Assembly: GCA_902775565.1 (NCBI GenBank)
Contig: CACYMP010000006.1
Span: 124,001-188,000 of the forward strand
Reading direction: 5' to 3'
DNA: 64,000 nt
From: Oscillospiraceae bacterium
Lineage (GTDB): Bacteria > Bacillota > Clostridia > Saccharofermentanales > Saccharofermentanaceae
Positions 27,101 to 35,913 of this stretch are shown piece after piece. The notes under the pieces are model-generated. The model saw nothing but the letters and a program-made list of their open reading frames with translations, did not search any database and was not told the DNA's origin. Position 1 is the stretch's first letter. The number at the start of each line of letters is the position of its first letter. A program made the position numbers and the translations under genes.

Positions 27101-28181
27101 TTCCAGAACGAAATATGTGGCGGCTGTTACCATAGGCGCAGTATTCATAGCAATCCTGCTGTCGGCATTTGCCTGGTGGGAGATAGTCAACTATGAGCAA
27201 GGCGTTGCTGAGCTTTATGCGCAGGAACAGGACGGTTATGTCGAGATCGTAGCAAGACAGATCGAACGCTACGGTGATGTTGCAGGCGACAAATTCGTTG
27301 AAGATACTATCGAAATGCTCGACTCCACATCGCAGAGATACTGGACACTCGATAACACACAGTACTTCCTTTTTGTTAAGAGCATCAACGAGACAGACGT
27401 TTATAAGACATTCTCAACAGACACTTTCTATAACACACAGAGCGCACAGAGCTTTCTGGGAACGCTCAGGAAGGGCAAAGTCACCCATTCGATAATAAGA
27501 CTTGAAGGTTTTAAGTATGTCGCATCGGGCATCATTTTCGAGTATGCCGGCACGGAATACCGTCTCTGCCTGCTTACTGACTACGATGTCATGCTGACAA
27601 ACAATGCATACTTAAGCAGCAAGCTGTATCTGCTCATCGATATCATCCTCATGGTGGCTATCGTGCTGATCGCCTGCATTTTCTTTGCCATCCGCCTGTC
27701 CGGTGAGAGAAAGAAAGCTCAGGACATCCGTGCCGTGAACACCCAGCTGAACAAATACATCGATTTCCTCGACAATGCCGTAATGGGAAGAAATTCAACG
27801 GCCATCATCACGGGCGAGGGCAAGATAATGCACCTCATCCACAGGATCGAGGAGAGGAAGATCTATCCGTGCACGTTTGTTGACGTTAAGCTCGGCACTG
27901 ACAGGATGATCCCTTTCTATGATGCTTATCACGAGAAGTTCAGAAAAGGCGTCGTATGGCTCAGATACAGCAGGGACAATTACATTCTCGTATTCGGAAA
28001 ACTCAAGAAAGAAGATGCTCTTAAGTATTTCGACAACACGGTAACGGAGTGGAAGAGGGGAGTCGTTGACTCCGGCATAGAAGTCAGGTCTCTTGAGGCC
28101 AGTGCGGCAACGGGTGCGCTTACTGTTTACAGGACACTCGTGGTGGGCGGCTCTCAGGACTTGAATAACAGGGAGGAATAA
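27093..28181 (+). CDS. Membrane sensor with extracellular Cache-like and degenerate GGDEF-like domains
   Basis: 362 aa. Helix 1 at about 9-29, an extracellular segment of about 145 residues with a PAS/Cache-like pattern, helix 2 at about 178-200, a coiled-coil stretch (about 203-225) and a cytosolic domain. In the last domain, WLRYSRDNYILVFG aligns with the conserved R-x-GGDEF strand, with GGDEF changed to SRDNY, so no cyclase activity is expected. No RxxD site either (RKGV). It overlaps the glycosyltransferase gene by 8 nt. It probably ties polymer or protein modification to an outside signal. Domain assignments are by pattern, not by search. Confidence 0.6.
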   Translation: MSNSRTKYVAAVTIGAVFIAILLSAFAWWEIVNYEQGVAELYAQEQDGYVEIVARQIERYGDVAGDKFVEDTIEMLDSTSQRYWTLDNTQYFLFVKSINETDVYKTFSTDTFYNTQSAQSFLGTLRKGKVTHSIIRLEGFKYVASGIIFEYAGTEYRLCLLTDYDVMLTNNAYLSSKLYLLIDIILMVAIVLIACIFFAIRLSGERKKAQDIRAVNTQLNKYIDFLDNAVMGRNSTAIITGEGKIMHLIHRIEERKIYPCTFVDVKLGTDRMIPFYDAYHEKFRKGVVWLRYSRDNYILVFGKLKKEDALKYFDNTVTEWKRGVVDSGIEVRSLEASAATGALTVYRTLVVGGSQDLNNREE

Positions 28182-28183
28182 TA

Positions 28184-28630
28184 ATGCTCAGGTATTACAG
28201 GATCAAAGCATATCTCAATGCTAACCATTTCGTCGTTTTTGACGGCAAGAAAGGTAAGACACACCCTCATACATGGGAGTTTGTCGCTACCGTTTATACA
28301 AGGAACGACAGCATAGTCAAATTTACCGATACCGAGAAGGCGATCATGGCGGTTTTCGAGCCGTACCAGGACCGCATCATGAATGAGATCGAACCGTTTA
28401 CGGCTATCATTCCTTCGCTTGAGAACATCACCGAGTATTTCGCGAGCAACATCTCCGAAGCGGTAAAACCGTTTGACTTCCACTTGAGAAGATTTGAGGG
28501 AAGTGAGACCCCGGTAAGAACTTACGGTGTAAGATTCCCTGAGGTCGGAGATGGTTCCGAGGATGAAGATGCTGACAGCGTGGAGGCCGCTCTTGCGCGC
28601 CTGGAGGAGGGCAGTGGATACAAGGGCTGA
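28184..28630 (+). CDS. 6-pyruvoyl-tetrahydropterin synthase-like protein, exosortase G-associated
   Basis: 148 aa. PTPS/QueD fold signatures: zinc ligands are H in LNANHF (about residue 15) and the HPH of KTHPHTWEF (about 27-29), and the usual ENITEYFA helix start (about 85). The Cys that QueD/PTPS enzymes carry a few residues before the HxH motif is missing (the segment reads VVFDGKKGKT), so pterin or preQ0 chemistry is unlikely. The acidic tail of about 30 residues is extra. A GGAGGAATAATA site and 2-nt gap mark it as part of the operon. Role unknown. Confidence 0.82.
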   Translation: MLRYYRIKAYLNANHFVVFDGKKGKTHPHTWEFVATVYTRNDSIVKFTDTEKAIMAVFEPYQDRIMNEIEPFTAIIPSLENITEYFASNISEAVKPFDFHLRRFEGSETPVRTYGVRFPEVGDGSEDEDADSVEAALARLEEGSGYKG

Positions 28631-31118
28631 CAGAATAAAGCGCGCACTGTTTATCTGCGCTGATATACTGATCAATCTGGCGGTCACTGTTCTGGTCGTC
28701 TGGTTTGTTAAGCGCAATGCTCTTCTTTTTAAAGGCTTTGACTCTATGTACCATGTGTACAGAGGCGAATGGATCTTTAACGAAATAAGCAAAGGTAATA
28801 TTTGGCCGCTATATAATCCTGCCTGGTACAATGGCGTAGAGCTGATGCGTTACTGGCCGCCGATGGCAGCATACCTTATGGCATTCTGCCGCTGGATCGC
28901 GGCTTTTATCCCGCAGTTCTCCGATACTGCCAATATCTTCGGCGGGTATGCGGTATATTGCGGCTTCATCTATCTCTTAGGTGCAATTACCTGGAACATT
29001 GCCGGGTTTAGAAAAAACAGACCGGTATTTGGAGCTATAGCAGGTATCTTATGGTTCTTTATGCCTACAGGCCTCAATGTACTGTTCAATGAAGGCAATC
29101 TTCCGAGAAGTCTTATCATGGCATTGTTCCCACTGGTTTTTCTGTTTATTAATGAATATCTCAAGAATGGAAAGAAGAAAGATTTTATCGGAACAGCCGT
29201 AATGTTTTTCGTTATGGCATGCTGCCACGTCGGATATACCGGAATGGTGGCGATCGCCTGTATTATCTATTTCATTGTTTACAGGCTCTGCTGCTTTGTC
29301 GGATCTACCAGGCTCGAAAAGCCCAGACATAAGGATCTGGACCTGATAATTGCGATAGTCGCAGGCTTCCTTATGAGCGGCATTTTCCTGTATCCCGCAT
29401 TGAACGGCGGACTTATATCCAATTCAGGCAATACGGACCAGACTGCTCAAAAGTTTTTCCAGGATCTTTTCAAGACATTGAATCCGGCAGCTAAGCTCTC
29501 AGACGAATATAAGTATTATTATTTTGGTCTTGCTTCTTTCCTTATCTCGATCTTTGGCCTTATCGGTGCAAAGAGAAGGGCTAGACCCGGCTTTATCACC
29601 GCCATCATCATCGTCCTTCTGACCTCCAATACAGCATCCCCTATCATCAGATCGCTTCCGGGCGGACAGTTCATGTGGATGCTCAGGTTCATTCAGATCG
29701 CTTCGGCTATGATACTTTTCTCGATGCTCGAGTGGGACAGCCTGAAGCGTCCGATCCTTGCCGTAATAACGGTTTTGCTCATAGCTGACTGCTTTACCCT
29801 GTATCCCATGCTTACCAGAGAAGAAGGGATAACAAGGACAGAGGACTATTACACTCTGATGGAAGAGGAGACTCTTATCGATGAGGCCAAAGGAGCTACA
29901 AAGAACAGGATCGCCCTGATGGATGACGGAAAAGCCCTATTCAACGGTGCCGGTTATCTGACTGATTATAAAGGCACAGTAGCACAGGCTTTCGGAGCCG
30001 GATGGGAAGCTGCATCGACCTCAAAACAGATCTCGAGCTTAAATGAAGCTTTTGATTACGGTTATTACTATTTCCTTTTCGACCGTCTTGTAGAAATGGG
30101 ATGCGATACAGTTCTTATTAAAAAAGATGCACCTCAGTTTTTCCCGTACAATGAGACCGAGGCTGAAGAGGCTGCCAAAGCTTCAGGTTACGAAAAGGCC
30201 GCTGATCAGAGCATATATGTTTACTTTACATTGAAAGATGTAACCGGTCCGTTCGGAACGGTCAGCAAATATAAGGGCCTCGCGATCGGAGACGGCGCAT
30301 ACTACATCACCATGATGTTCCCTGCGATCGAGGAAGCTCCTAACAGATATGTTGATGACTACACAGTCGAAGAGCTTTCACAGTATCCGATCATCTATCT
30401 TGACGGATTCAAGTACCATAATGTCGATAAGGCAGAGGACATCATCAGACAGGTCTCTTCAAAAGGTACGAAAGTCTATATTCTGGCAGACGGTATGCCG
30501 GTAAACTCCAAGAGCCATACCCACAGGTTCCTAGGAGTCGAGACACAGGCTATCGAGTTCGATAACGGATTCCCGACACTGAGAACAAAGAAGCTAGGCA
30601 ATTTCGAAGTTGCGCTTTTCCCTGATGAATACAGACATTGGAAGACCGTATATATGAACGGCCTTACCGAAGTCGAGGGCTGGTCCGAGGTCTTAGGCGA
30701 GACGCTCCCGTTCTACGGAAAGGGTGAGAATGAGAACATCACCTTCGTCGGATATAATCTGACCTACTATTTCTCAATCAGCAAGGACAGAAACATAGGA
30801 GCATTGCTGTCCGGAATAACCCAGACGCCAACTGACGAGCTTCCTGAAAGAAAGATTGTCCCGCTGGAGATCAGCTACAATCCTTCGTATATCACTGTTG
30901 AATCTCCCGAAGACAACGTTAACACGACTCTGGCAGTCCACGACATGTTCACGGGCAACTTCACGGAGCGCAACCGCCTTGTTTTTGTTAACAAGGGCAG
31001 GACTGAGATCCGGATGCATTACCCTTATCTTGTACAGGGAATCCTGGTCTCTGTTCTCGGCATTGCAGTTGTTGCGGTCAGTGCCGCATTCATCAGACCG
31101 CGCGGCAAAAAAGACTGA
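28614..31118 (+). CDS. PTPS-related large membrane protein (GT-C-like), exosortase G-associated
   Basis: 835 aa from GTG 28614, chosen for the GGAGGAGG just before it; this overlaps the PTPS-like gene by 17 nt. An N-terminal helix, then a conserved loop FDSMYHVYRGEWIFNEISKG with NIWPLYNPAWYNGVELMRYWPP, then about ten further helices to ~residue 410; a large extracellular soluble part (about 420-800) and one last helix before RPRGKKD. The loop with Asp/His and the helix count resemble GT-C type glycosyltransferases that use lipid-linked sugars, like YfhO and the PF10131 'PTPS_related' family. It is the last gene of the six-gene operon, followed by a terminator. Confidence 0.78.
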   Translation: MDTRADRIKRALFICADILINLAVTVLVVWFVKRNALLFKGFDSMYHVYRGEWIFNEISKGNIWPLYNPAWYNGVELMRYWPPMAAYLMAFCRWIAAFIPQFSDTANIFGGYAVYCGFIYLLGAITWNIAGFRKNRPVFGAIAGILWFFMPTGLNVLFNEGNLPRSLIMALFPLVFLFINEYLKNGKKKDFIGTAVMFFVMACCHVGYTGMVAIACIIYFIVYRLCCFVGSTRLEKPRHKDLDLIIAIVAGFLMSGIFLYPALNGGLISNSGNTDQTAQKFFQDLFKTLNPAAKLSDEYKYYYFGLASFLISIFGLIGAKRRARPGFITAIIIVLLTSNTASPIIRSLPGGQFMWMLRFIQIASAMILFSMLEWDSLKRPILAVITVLLIADCFTLYPMLTREEGITRTEDYYTLMEEETLIDEAKGATKNRIALMDDGKALFNGAGYLTDYKGTVAQAFGAGWEAASTSKQISSLNEAFDYGYYYFLFDRLVEMGCDTVLIKKDAPQFFPYNETEAEEAAKASGYEKAADQSIYVYFTLKDVTGPFGTVSKYKGLAIGDGAYYITMMFPAIEEAPNRYVDDYTVEELSQYPIIYLDGFKYHNVDKAEDIIRQVSSKGTKVYILADGMPVNSKSHTHRFLGVETQAIEFDNGFPTLRTKKLGNFEVALFPDEYRHWKTVYMNGLTEVEGWSEVLGETLPFYGKGENENITFVGYNLTYYFSISKDRNIGALLSGITQTPTDELPERKIVPLEISYNPSYITVESPEDNVNTTLAVHDMFTGNFTERNRLVFVNKGRTEIRMHYPYLVQGILVSVLGIAVVAVSAAFIRPRGKKD

Positions 31119-31162
31119 TACCGCAGGGTGAACATGCCCACTTGAAATAAGCATTGTCAGTA

Positions 31163-31191
31163 TATATTGTCTGAATTGACAATGTATTTTT
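31163..31191 (+). terminator. Terminator of the exosortase G operon
   Basis: TATATTGTC pairs with GACAATGTA (one G-T pair) around a 6-nt loop, followed by five T. Confidence 0.7.
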
Positions 31192-31272
31192 GGCCCCTGC
31201 TTTTATACAATTTTAAATGTATAAGGGGATAATTATCGGCGTCGTGCGGACGCTTTGAACGGGGGAGTTTCT

Positions 31273-33000
31273 ATGGATAATATCTGGACATCGCTTCTCG
31301 GCCTTTGTGCCGGAATGGCCCTGTTCCTTTATAGCATAAAGATGACCAGCGGAAGCCTTGAGGTCATCGCAGGCAACAAGATGAAGTCGATCCTTGCCAA
31401 GCTTACAGGCAACAGGATCCTGGGAGTCACCGTAGGAGCGGGAGTTACCGCACTCATCCAGTCTTCGACCGCTACGACTGTAATGGTTATCGGCTTCGTT
31501 AACGCCGGACTCATGAACCTTTATTCTGCACTCTGGATCATAATGGGTGCCAACATCGGTACCAATATCACCTCACAGCTCATTGCGTTTGACGTAGGCA
31601 TGTTTGCACCGATCATTGCGCTCGTCGGCACTTTCGTATGCATCTTCATCAAGGACAAGAAGATGAAGAGCGTAGGCGAAGCCATTGCCGGGTTAGGCTT
31701 TATCTTTGTCAGCATGAGCCTCATGACGGATTCTATGGCGCCCATTGCCAAGCTCGATATCGTTAAGGAGATCTTCTCGGGCATCAACAATCCTTTCGTA
31801 GGAATAATCGTAGGAATCATTTTCGTAATCATCATCCAGAGCTCGGCAGCCGGCGTCGGTATCCTCCAGGCCATGGCGGTCGCTTCATCCGGCAGCCTCA
31901 TCACTCTTGAACAGGCGATGTTCATCATCTTCGGACTTAACGTCGGAACATGTCTTACGGCTCTGCTTGCTTCCATGAGCGGATCGAGGAACGCAAGAAG
32001 AGCAGGTCTGATGCACCTTTTATTCAACGTTTTCGGAACGAGTATCTTCACGGCTATCTCGTTCATTTTCCCTGTTGCCGACTGGATCAGGGCCATAAGC
32101 CCCAATGATGTCGCAAGACAGTTTGCAAATATGCACCTTGCATTCAACCTGGTCACTACGCTTATCATGCTCCCTATCGGAGGACTTTTCGTTAAGCTCG
32201 TTCAGAAGCTCGTTCCCGACAAGGGCGGGGATGAAGAGGGCATCCAGTATCTCAAATATCTCAATCCGCAGATGCTTACAGCTGATCATCTGCTCGGTAT
32301 GGAGGTCTTGACGGCCGCGATAGCCAACGAGATCGGCCGTATGTTCATATTTGCCGGCGAGAACTGCCAGAAGAGCTTCCACGCGGTGCTCGAGAACAGC
32401 GAGAAGCTCCAGGAGGAGATCAACAACAGGGAAGAGTACATCGACTATCTCAATAAGGAGATATCTTTTTATATTTCCCACCTCATGATGTTCGATATGT
32501 CCGAAAAGGACGCCGTCACGATGAGCGCGCTGTTCAAGATAACCGGAAACATTGAGCGTATGGGTGACCATGCGGTCAATATCTCGGGATACGCAAGCAT
32601 GCTCGAAGAAAAGAAGCTCAGTCTTTCCGAGAAGGCAAGGAATGAGGTTGCCCAGATGGAGAAGACCATATCCGAAGCATGCAATTCCATGGTCAAGTCC
32701 AAGACTTCCGCTGTCCACATCAAGATGGCTCAGGTGGAGCAGAAGATCGATGATCTTACCGATGTTTACCGTGAGCATCAGCTTGAAAGACTCAAGTCGG
32801 GAGTCTGCTCCGGTGACGCGTGTGTTATCTATTCAGAGATGCTTACAGACTTTGAGCGTTTGGGAGATCATATGCTCAATATCGCAGAGGCTGCTGCCGA
32901 GACAGGTATCGTGTCGTTCGGTATCAGCGATTTCAAGCTCACGACAGAAGATGAACAGCCCTCTTTAAAGACGGCTGCAGCAGGCATTGACGATGACTGA
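31273..33000 (+). CDS. Na/Pi cotransporter family protein with PhoU-like C-terminal domain
   Basis: 575 aa. Two Na/Pi-cotransporter repeats with the inverted QSS motifs (ALIQSSTATTVMVIGF near 60; IIIQSSAAGVGILQAMA near 192), about nine helices, and a C-terminal PhoU-like helical domain (about 335-555) containing repeated GDHAVNI / GDHMLNI signatures. It should import phosphate with Na+, or export it, and the PhoU part may sense metal or phosphate. Start set at the ATG behind GGGGGAG; an upstream TTG in frame is not needed. Overlaps the trmL start by 8 nt. Confidence 0.9.
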   Translation: MDNIWTSLLGLCAGMALFLYSIKMTSGSLEVIAGNKMKSILAKLTGNRILGVTVGAGVTALIQSSTATTVMVIGFVNAGLMNLYSALWIIMGANIGTNITSQLIAFDVGMFAPIIALVGTFVCIFIKDKKMKSVGEAIAGLGFIFVSMSLMTDSMAPIAKLDIVKEIFSGINNPFVGIIVGIIFVIIIQSSAAGVGILQAMAVASSGSLITLEQAMFIIFGLNVGTCLTALLASMSGSRNARRAGLMHLLFNVFGTSIFTAISFIFPVADWIRAISPNDVARQFANMHLAFNLVTTLIMLPIGGLFVKLVQKLVPDKGGDEEGIQYLKYLNPQMLTADHLLGMEVLTAAIANEIGRMFIFAGENCQKSFHAVLENSEKLQEEINNREEYIDYLNKEISFYISHLMMFDMSEKDAVTMSALFKITGNIERMGDHAVNISGYASMLEEKKLSLSEKARNEVAQMEKTISEACNSMVKSKTSAVHIKMAQVEQKIDDLTDVYREHQLERLKSGVCSGDACVIYSEMLTDFERLGDHMLNIAEAAAETGIVSFGISDFKLTTEDEQPSLKTAAAGIDDD

Positions 33001-33559
33001 TATAGTTGGAAACGAAAAAGTCAACGTAGTTCTTTTCGAGCCGGAAATACCTCAGAACACAGGTAATATAATGAGGACCTGCGTAGCCACGGGGTGCGGC
33101 CTTCATATTATCAAGCCTCTGGGATTTGATATCGAAGATCCGAAGTTTCGAAGAGCCACCACCAATCACATAACATGGGCGGATTACAAGCTCTACGATG
33201 ACTGGAAGAGCTTTGCATCCGCCAATGACGGCGAGTATTTCTTCATGACCAGATACGGCAAAGTTCCTCCGTCGGAGATCGATTTCAGGCAGGCAGGGAA
33301 CAATGGAAAGATTTATCTGGTGTTCGGAAAGGAAAGCACCGGCATCTCAGGTGAGATCTTAAGAGCCAATATGGACAGGTGCTTCAGGATACCGATGGCA
33401 GCCGAGTGCAGATGTCTCAATCTGTCGAATGCCTGTGCTGTCGCGGTCTATGAGGTCATGAGACAGCTGGACTATCCGGGGCTTTCAAGGTCAGAGGCGA
33501 TCAAAGGTGACGATTTCCTCGAAAAGAATTATTCCTACGATGAGACACTCAAAAAATAA
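32993..33559 (+). CDS. trmL: tRNA (cytidine(34)-2'-O)-methyltransferase TrmL
   Basis: 188 aa SpoU/SPOUT-class enzyme that methylates the wobble ribose of tRNA-Leu with SAM. Motifs: VVLFEPEIPQNTGNIMRTC at the N-terminus (motif 1 with the N-x-x-N-x-x-R pattern), LVFGKESTGI (motif 2), IPMAAECRCLNLSNACAVAVYE (motif 3, the knot). Length matches the family. Start taken as ATG 32993, overlapping the transporter stop; a TTG 6 nt upstream is the alternative. Confidence 0.93.
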   Translation: MTDIVGNEKVNVVLFEPEIPQNTGNIMRTCVATGCGLHIIKPLGFDIEDPKFRRATTNHITWADYKLYDDWKSFASANDGEYFFMTRYGKVPPSEIDFRQAGNNGKIYLVFGKESTGISGEILRANMDRCFRIPMAAECRCLNLSNACAVAVYEVMRQLDYPGLSRSEAIKGDDFLEKNYSYDETLKK

Positions 33560-33594
33560 AACGGCGCTTCCCGAAGGAAACGCCGTTGTTTTTT
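33560..33594. terminator. Bidirectional terminator after trmL
   Basis: AACGGCGCTTCC pairs with GGAAACGCCGTT (one mismatch) around a CGAA loop, with a T-run on the plus strand and an A-run upstream giving U-tract on the minus strand. It serves trmL and the convergent zinc-ribbon gene. Confidence 0.88.
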
Positions 33595-33609
33595 AGTTGA
33601 TCTGACTGA

Positions 33610-34224
33610 TTACTCGCCGAAAGATACTACATAACCGTCGATATAGAGGTTAGCATCAGGAGCAACGATATCGTACTGCCTCTTCCTGGAAAGGCTTCTG
33701 GAAATGCTTGAAGCACGGCTGCGGCTGCGGCTGAGGCTGCGGCTCAGTGAGCTGTAGTTCTTGGAGAACGCAGAGGAAGAACCGAAGAGAGCGATTGTGT
33801 AAGAAAGACCGATAACGATTCCGACAATGGAAAGAACGAAACCGGTGATTCCCATACCCTTGCCGTTGGGGTTCTTAAGTGCAAAGATTCCTACGATCAG
33901 ACCTGCGACAGCGATGAGAAGTCCGAAGACAGGGATCCAGCAGAATACCAGACCGCAGATACCGAGAATGAGAGCGGTGATAGCGAGAGCCTTGCTTCCG
34001 CCGGCTGCAGGCTGCTGATAGATGGGCTGCTGGTAAGCAGGCTGCTGATATACAGGCTGTACCGGTTGCTGGTAAATGGGCTGCACGGGCTCGACAGGCT
34101 GTGCCTGGATAGGTGCAACGGGAACTGCCTCGCCTGTAGCGGGTGATACTCTTACTGCTGCTCCGCAATTAGGGCAGATTGCGCTTCCATCTGCAATCTG
34201 TGCTCCGCAATTTTCACAAAACAT
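33610..34224 (-). CDS. Zinc-ribbon membrane protein (DUF4190-like)
   Basis: 204 aa. N-terminal zinc ribbon CENCGAQ...CPNCG (residues 3-20), Pro/Gln-rich linker with PVYQQP/PIYQQP repeats (about 40-75), two transmembrane helices with DUF4190-like ALKNPNGKGMGITGF between them (about 78-145), and an Arg/Ser-dipeptide stretch (about 158-182) before a short hydrophilic end. Function unknown; such proteins are common in Clostridia and are often linked to envelope stress. It starts 18 nt after the ABC ATPase gene and may be co-transcribed. Confidence 0.78.
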   Translation of the reverse strand: MFCENCGAQIADGSAICPNCGAAVRVSPATGEAVPVAPIQAQPVEPVQPIYQQPVQPVYQQPAYQQPIYQQPAAGGSKALAITALILGICGLVFCWIPVFGLLIAVAGLIVGIFALKNPNGKGMGITGFVLSIVGIVIGLSYTIALFGSSSAFSKNYSSLSRSLSRSRSRASSISRSLSRKRQYDIVAPDANLYIDGYVVSFGE

Positions 34225-34242
34225 AATTATTTCCTCCCTTTA

Positions 34243-34995
34243 TTACAACACTTTCTGAAGAAACGATACCAGACGCTCGTTCTGAGGATTGGTAAATATC
34301 TGTTCAGGCGTGTTTTCTTCGATTATTTTACCACAGTCCATGAAAATTACACGTGTTCCGACTTCACGTGCAAAGCCCATTTCGTGTGTAACACAGACCA
34401 TGGTCATACCGCTTTTCGCAAGGTCTTTCATAACCTCTAATACCTCGCCGACCATCTCGGGATCCAGTGCGCTCGTAGGCTCGTCGAAAAGCATTACGTC
34501 AGGGTTCATTGCAAGAGCTCTGACGATCGCGATCCTCTGCTTCTGACCGCCGGAAAGCTGTGAAGGATATGCGTCGGCTCTGTCCACAAGGCCGACTCTT
34601 TCGAGAAGAACCTTGGATCTTCGCTCTGCCTCGGCCTTTGACATGCCGCGGAGCTTGATCGGACCAAGTGTCATATTCTTGATGATCGTCAGGTGAGGGA
34701 AGAGGTTGAAGTGCTGGAAGACCATACCCATTCTCTGCCTGAGCTTATTGATATCCGTGGCTTTTGAGGTAATGTCGACACCGTCAAAGGTTATGGTTCC
34801 CGAAGTCGGACGTTCAAGAAGATTGAGCGAACGCAGGAATGTCGATTTGCCCGAGCCTGAAGGTCCGATAATGACTACGACTTCGCCTTTGCGGATGTCT
34901 GTCGTGACACCGTCGAGTGCCTTTATGGATTCGCCGTTGTAGTATTTCTTAAGATCTTTTACCGAGATGATTACGTCTCCTTTTTCAGCGGTCAC
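34243..34995 (-). CDS. Amino-acid ABC transporter ATP-binding protein
   Basis: 250 aa polar-amino-acid ATPase (GlnQ/HisP type). Walker [11 protein letters not shown]-loop [10 protein letters not shown], signature LSGGQKQR, Walker [16 protein letters not shown]-loop VTHEMGFA. Couples ATP hydrolysis to uptake through the permease encoded just upstream, which it overlaps by 11 nt. Likely substrate Gln, Glu, Asp, His or Arg; sequence alone does not choose. Confidence 0.95.
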   Translation of the reverse strand: MTAEKGDVIISVKDLKKYYNGESIKALDGVTTDIRKGEVVVIIGPSGSGKSTFLRSLNLLERPTSGTITFDGVDITSKATDINKLRQRMGMVFQHFNLFPHLTIIKNMTLGPIKLRGMSKAEAERRSKVLLERVGLVDRADAYPSQLSGGQKQRIAIVRALAMNPDVMLFDEPTSALDPEMVGEVLEVMKDLAKSGMTMVCVTHEMGFAREVGTRVIFMDCGKIIEENTPEQIFTNPQNERLVSFLQKVL

Positions 34996-35794
34996 TGTTT
35001 CTCAGCCTCCTTTCAAGCAGCGTCACCATTCTGCTGAAGAATATGACGATGACAAGATAAATGAGCGCAACCGCGATGAGCGGCATGAACGCGGAATATG
35101 TTCTTGATCTTATGATGTCTCCACCCTTGGTCAGATCCTGAAGTCCGACGTAACCGGATACCGAGGTCTCTTTGATAAGGACGATGAATTCGTTTGCAAG
35201 TGCGGGGAGGACATTCTTGAATGCCTGGGGGATGATTATGTGGATCATGGTCCTGATGTAACCGAAACCCAGCGAACGGCCTGCCTCAAACTGGCCGTTG
35301 TCGATGCTCATTATGCCGCTTCGTATGATCTCGGCAACGTATGCTCCCGAGTTGAAACCGAATGCGAGGATAGCGACTAAGACCTTGTTGTTGGATGCGG
35401 CGAAGATGATGAAGTAGGCGATCATGAGCTGAACGACTACAGGCGTACCTCTTATGATCGTCAGATAGAACTTCGCGATAAAATTGAAAAAGCCCAGAAG
35501 TCCCTTGGCAAAGCCGGGGCGCATCTCATCTTTGAGCTTGTCATATGAAGATCTTATAAGCGCAACAACGATACCCAAAAGGATACCGAGGAGTGCCGCG
35601 AAGAACGTTACCTGGAATGTTATTCCGAGGCCCTTTAAGAGATACATATATCTCTTCTCGGAAATGAAGTTGTTGATAAAGTCATCACGAAGAGACTGCC
35701 AGATATCTCCGGCCGAACCTGATGATGACTGCCCTGCTGCCTCACCGGCCAGGAAAACTACGCCGGAATATAGGCTCGATAAAAAGGAAAGCAT
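34985..35794 (-). CDS. Amino-acid ABC transporter permease
   Basis: 269 aa, HisM/GlnP family, with about five helices. The EAA loop reads [24 protein letters not shown], matching the family consensus, and an [15 protein letters not shown] segment is also characteristic. The N-terminal ~30 residues are a Ser/Gly-rich extension. It follows the substrate-binding protein gene after a strong hairpin, so it is expected at lower level than the binding protein. Confidence 0.93.
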   Translation of the reverse strand: MLSFLSSLYSGVVFLAGEAAGQSSSGSAGDIWQSLRDDFINNFISEKRYMYLLKGLGITFQVTFFAALLGILLGIVVALIRSSYDKLKDEMRPGFAKGLLGFFNFIAKFYLTIIRGTPVVVQLMIAYFIIFAASNNKVLVAILAFGFNSGAYVAEIIRSGIMSIDNGQFEAGRSLGFGYIRTMIHIIIPQAFKNVLPALANEFIVLIKETSVSGYVGLQDLTKGGDIIRSRTYSAFMPLIAVALIYLVIVIFFSRMVTLLERRLRNSDR

Positions 35795-35838
35795 CAGAAA
35801 ATAACCCCCAAAAACAAGTTCTTTAATTGTAAATAAGA

Positions 35839-35873
35839 AAAGAGCGGAAATAAAGACCTTATTTCCGCTCTTT
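35839..35873. terminator. Intercistronic hairpin between binding-protein and permease genes
   Basis: Perfect 15-bp stem AAAGAGCGGAAATAA / TTATTTCCGCTCTTT, 5-nt loop. The minus-strand U-tract (TTCTTATTT) is moderate, so partial termination and 3'-end protection of the binding-protein message are likely. A second smaller stem GATCCG/CGGATC lies right after the binding-protein stop. Confidence 0.75.
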
Positions 35874-35913
35874 GTTTTTGGATTACAGTAAGATCCGTAA
35901 CCGGATCAGATCC

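Noticed and set aside
28551..28613. Upstream start for the PTPS-related membrane protein
   Set aside because: Would deeply overlap the PTPS-like gene and adds an Arg-rich stretch; GTG 28614 has a perfect GGAGGAGG in front.
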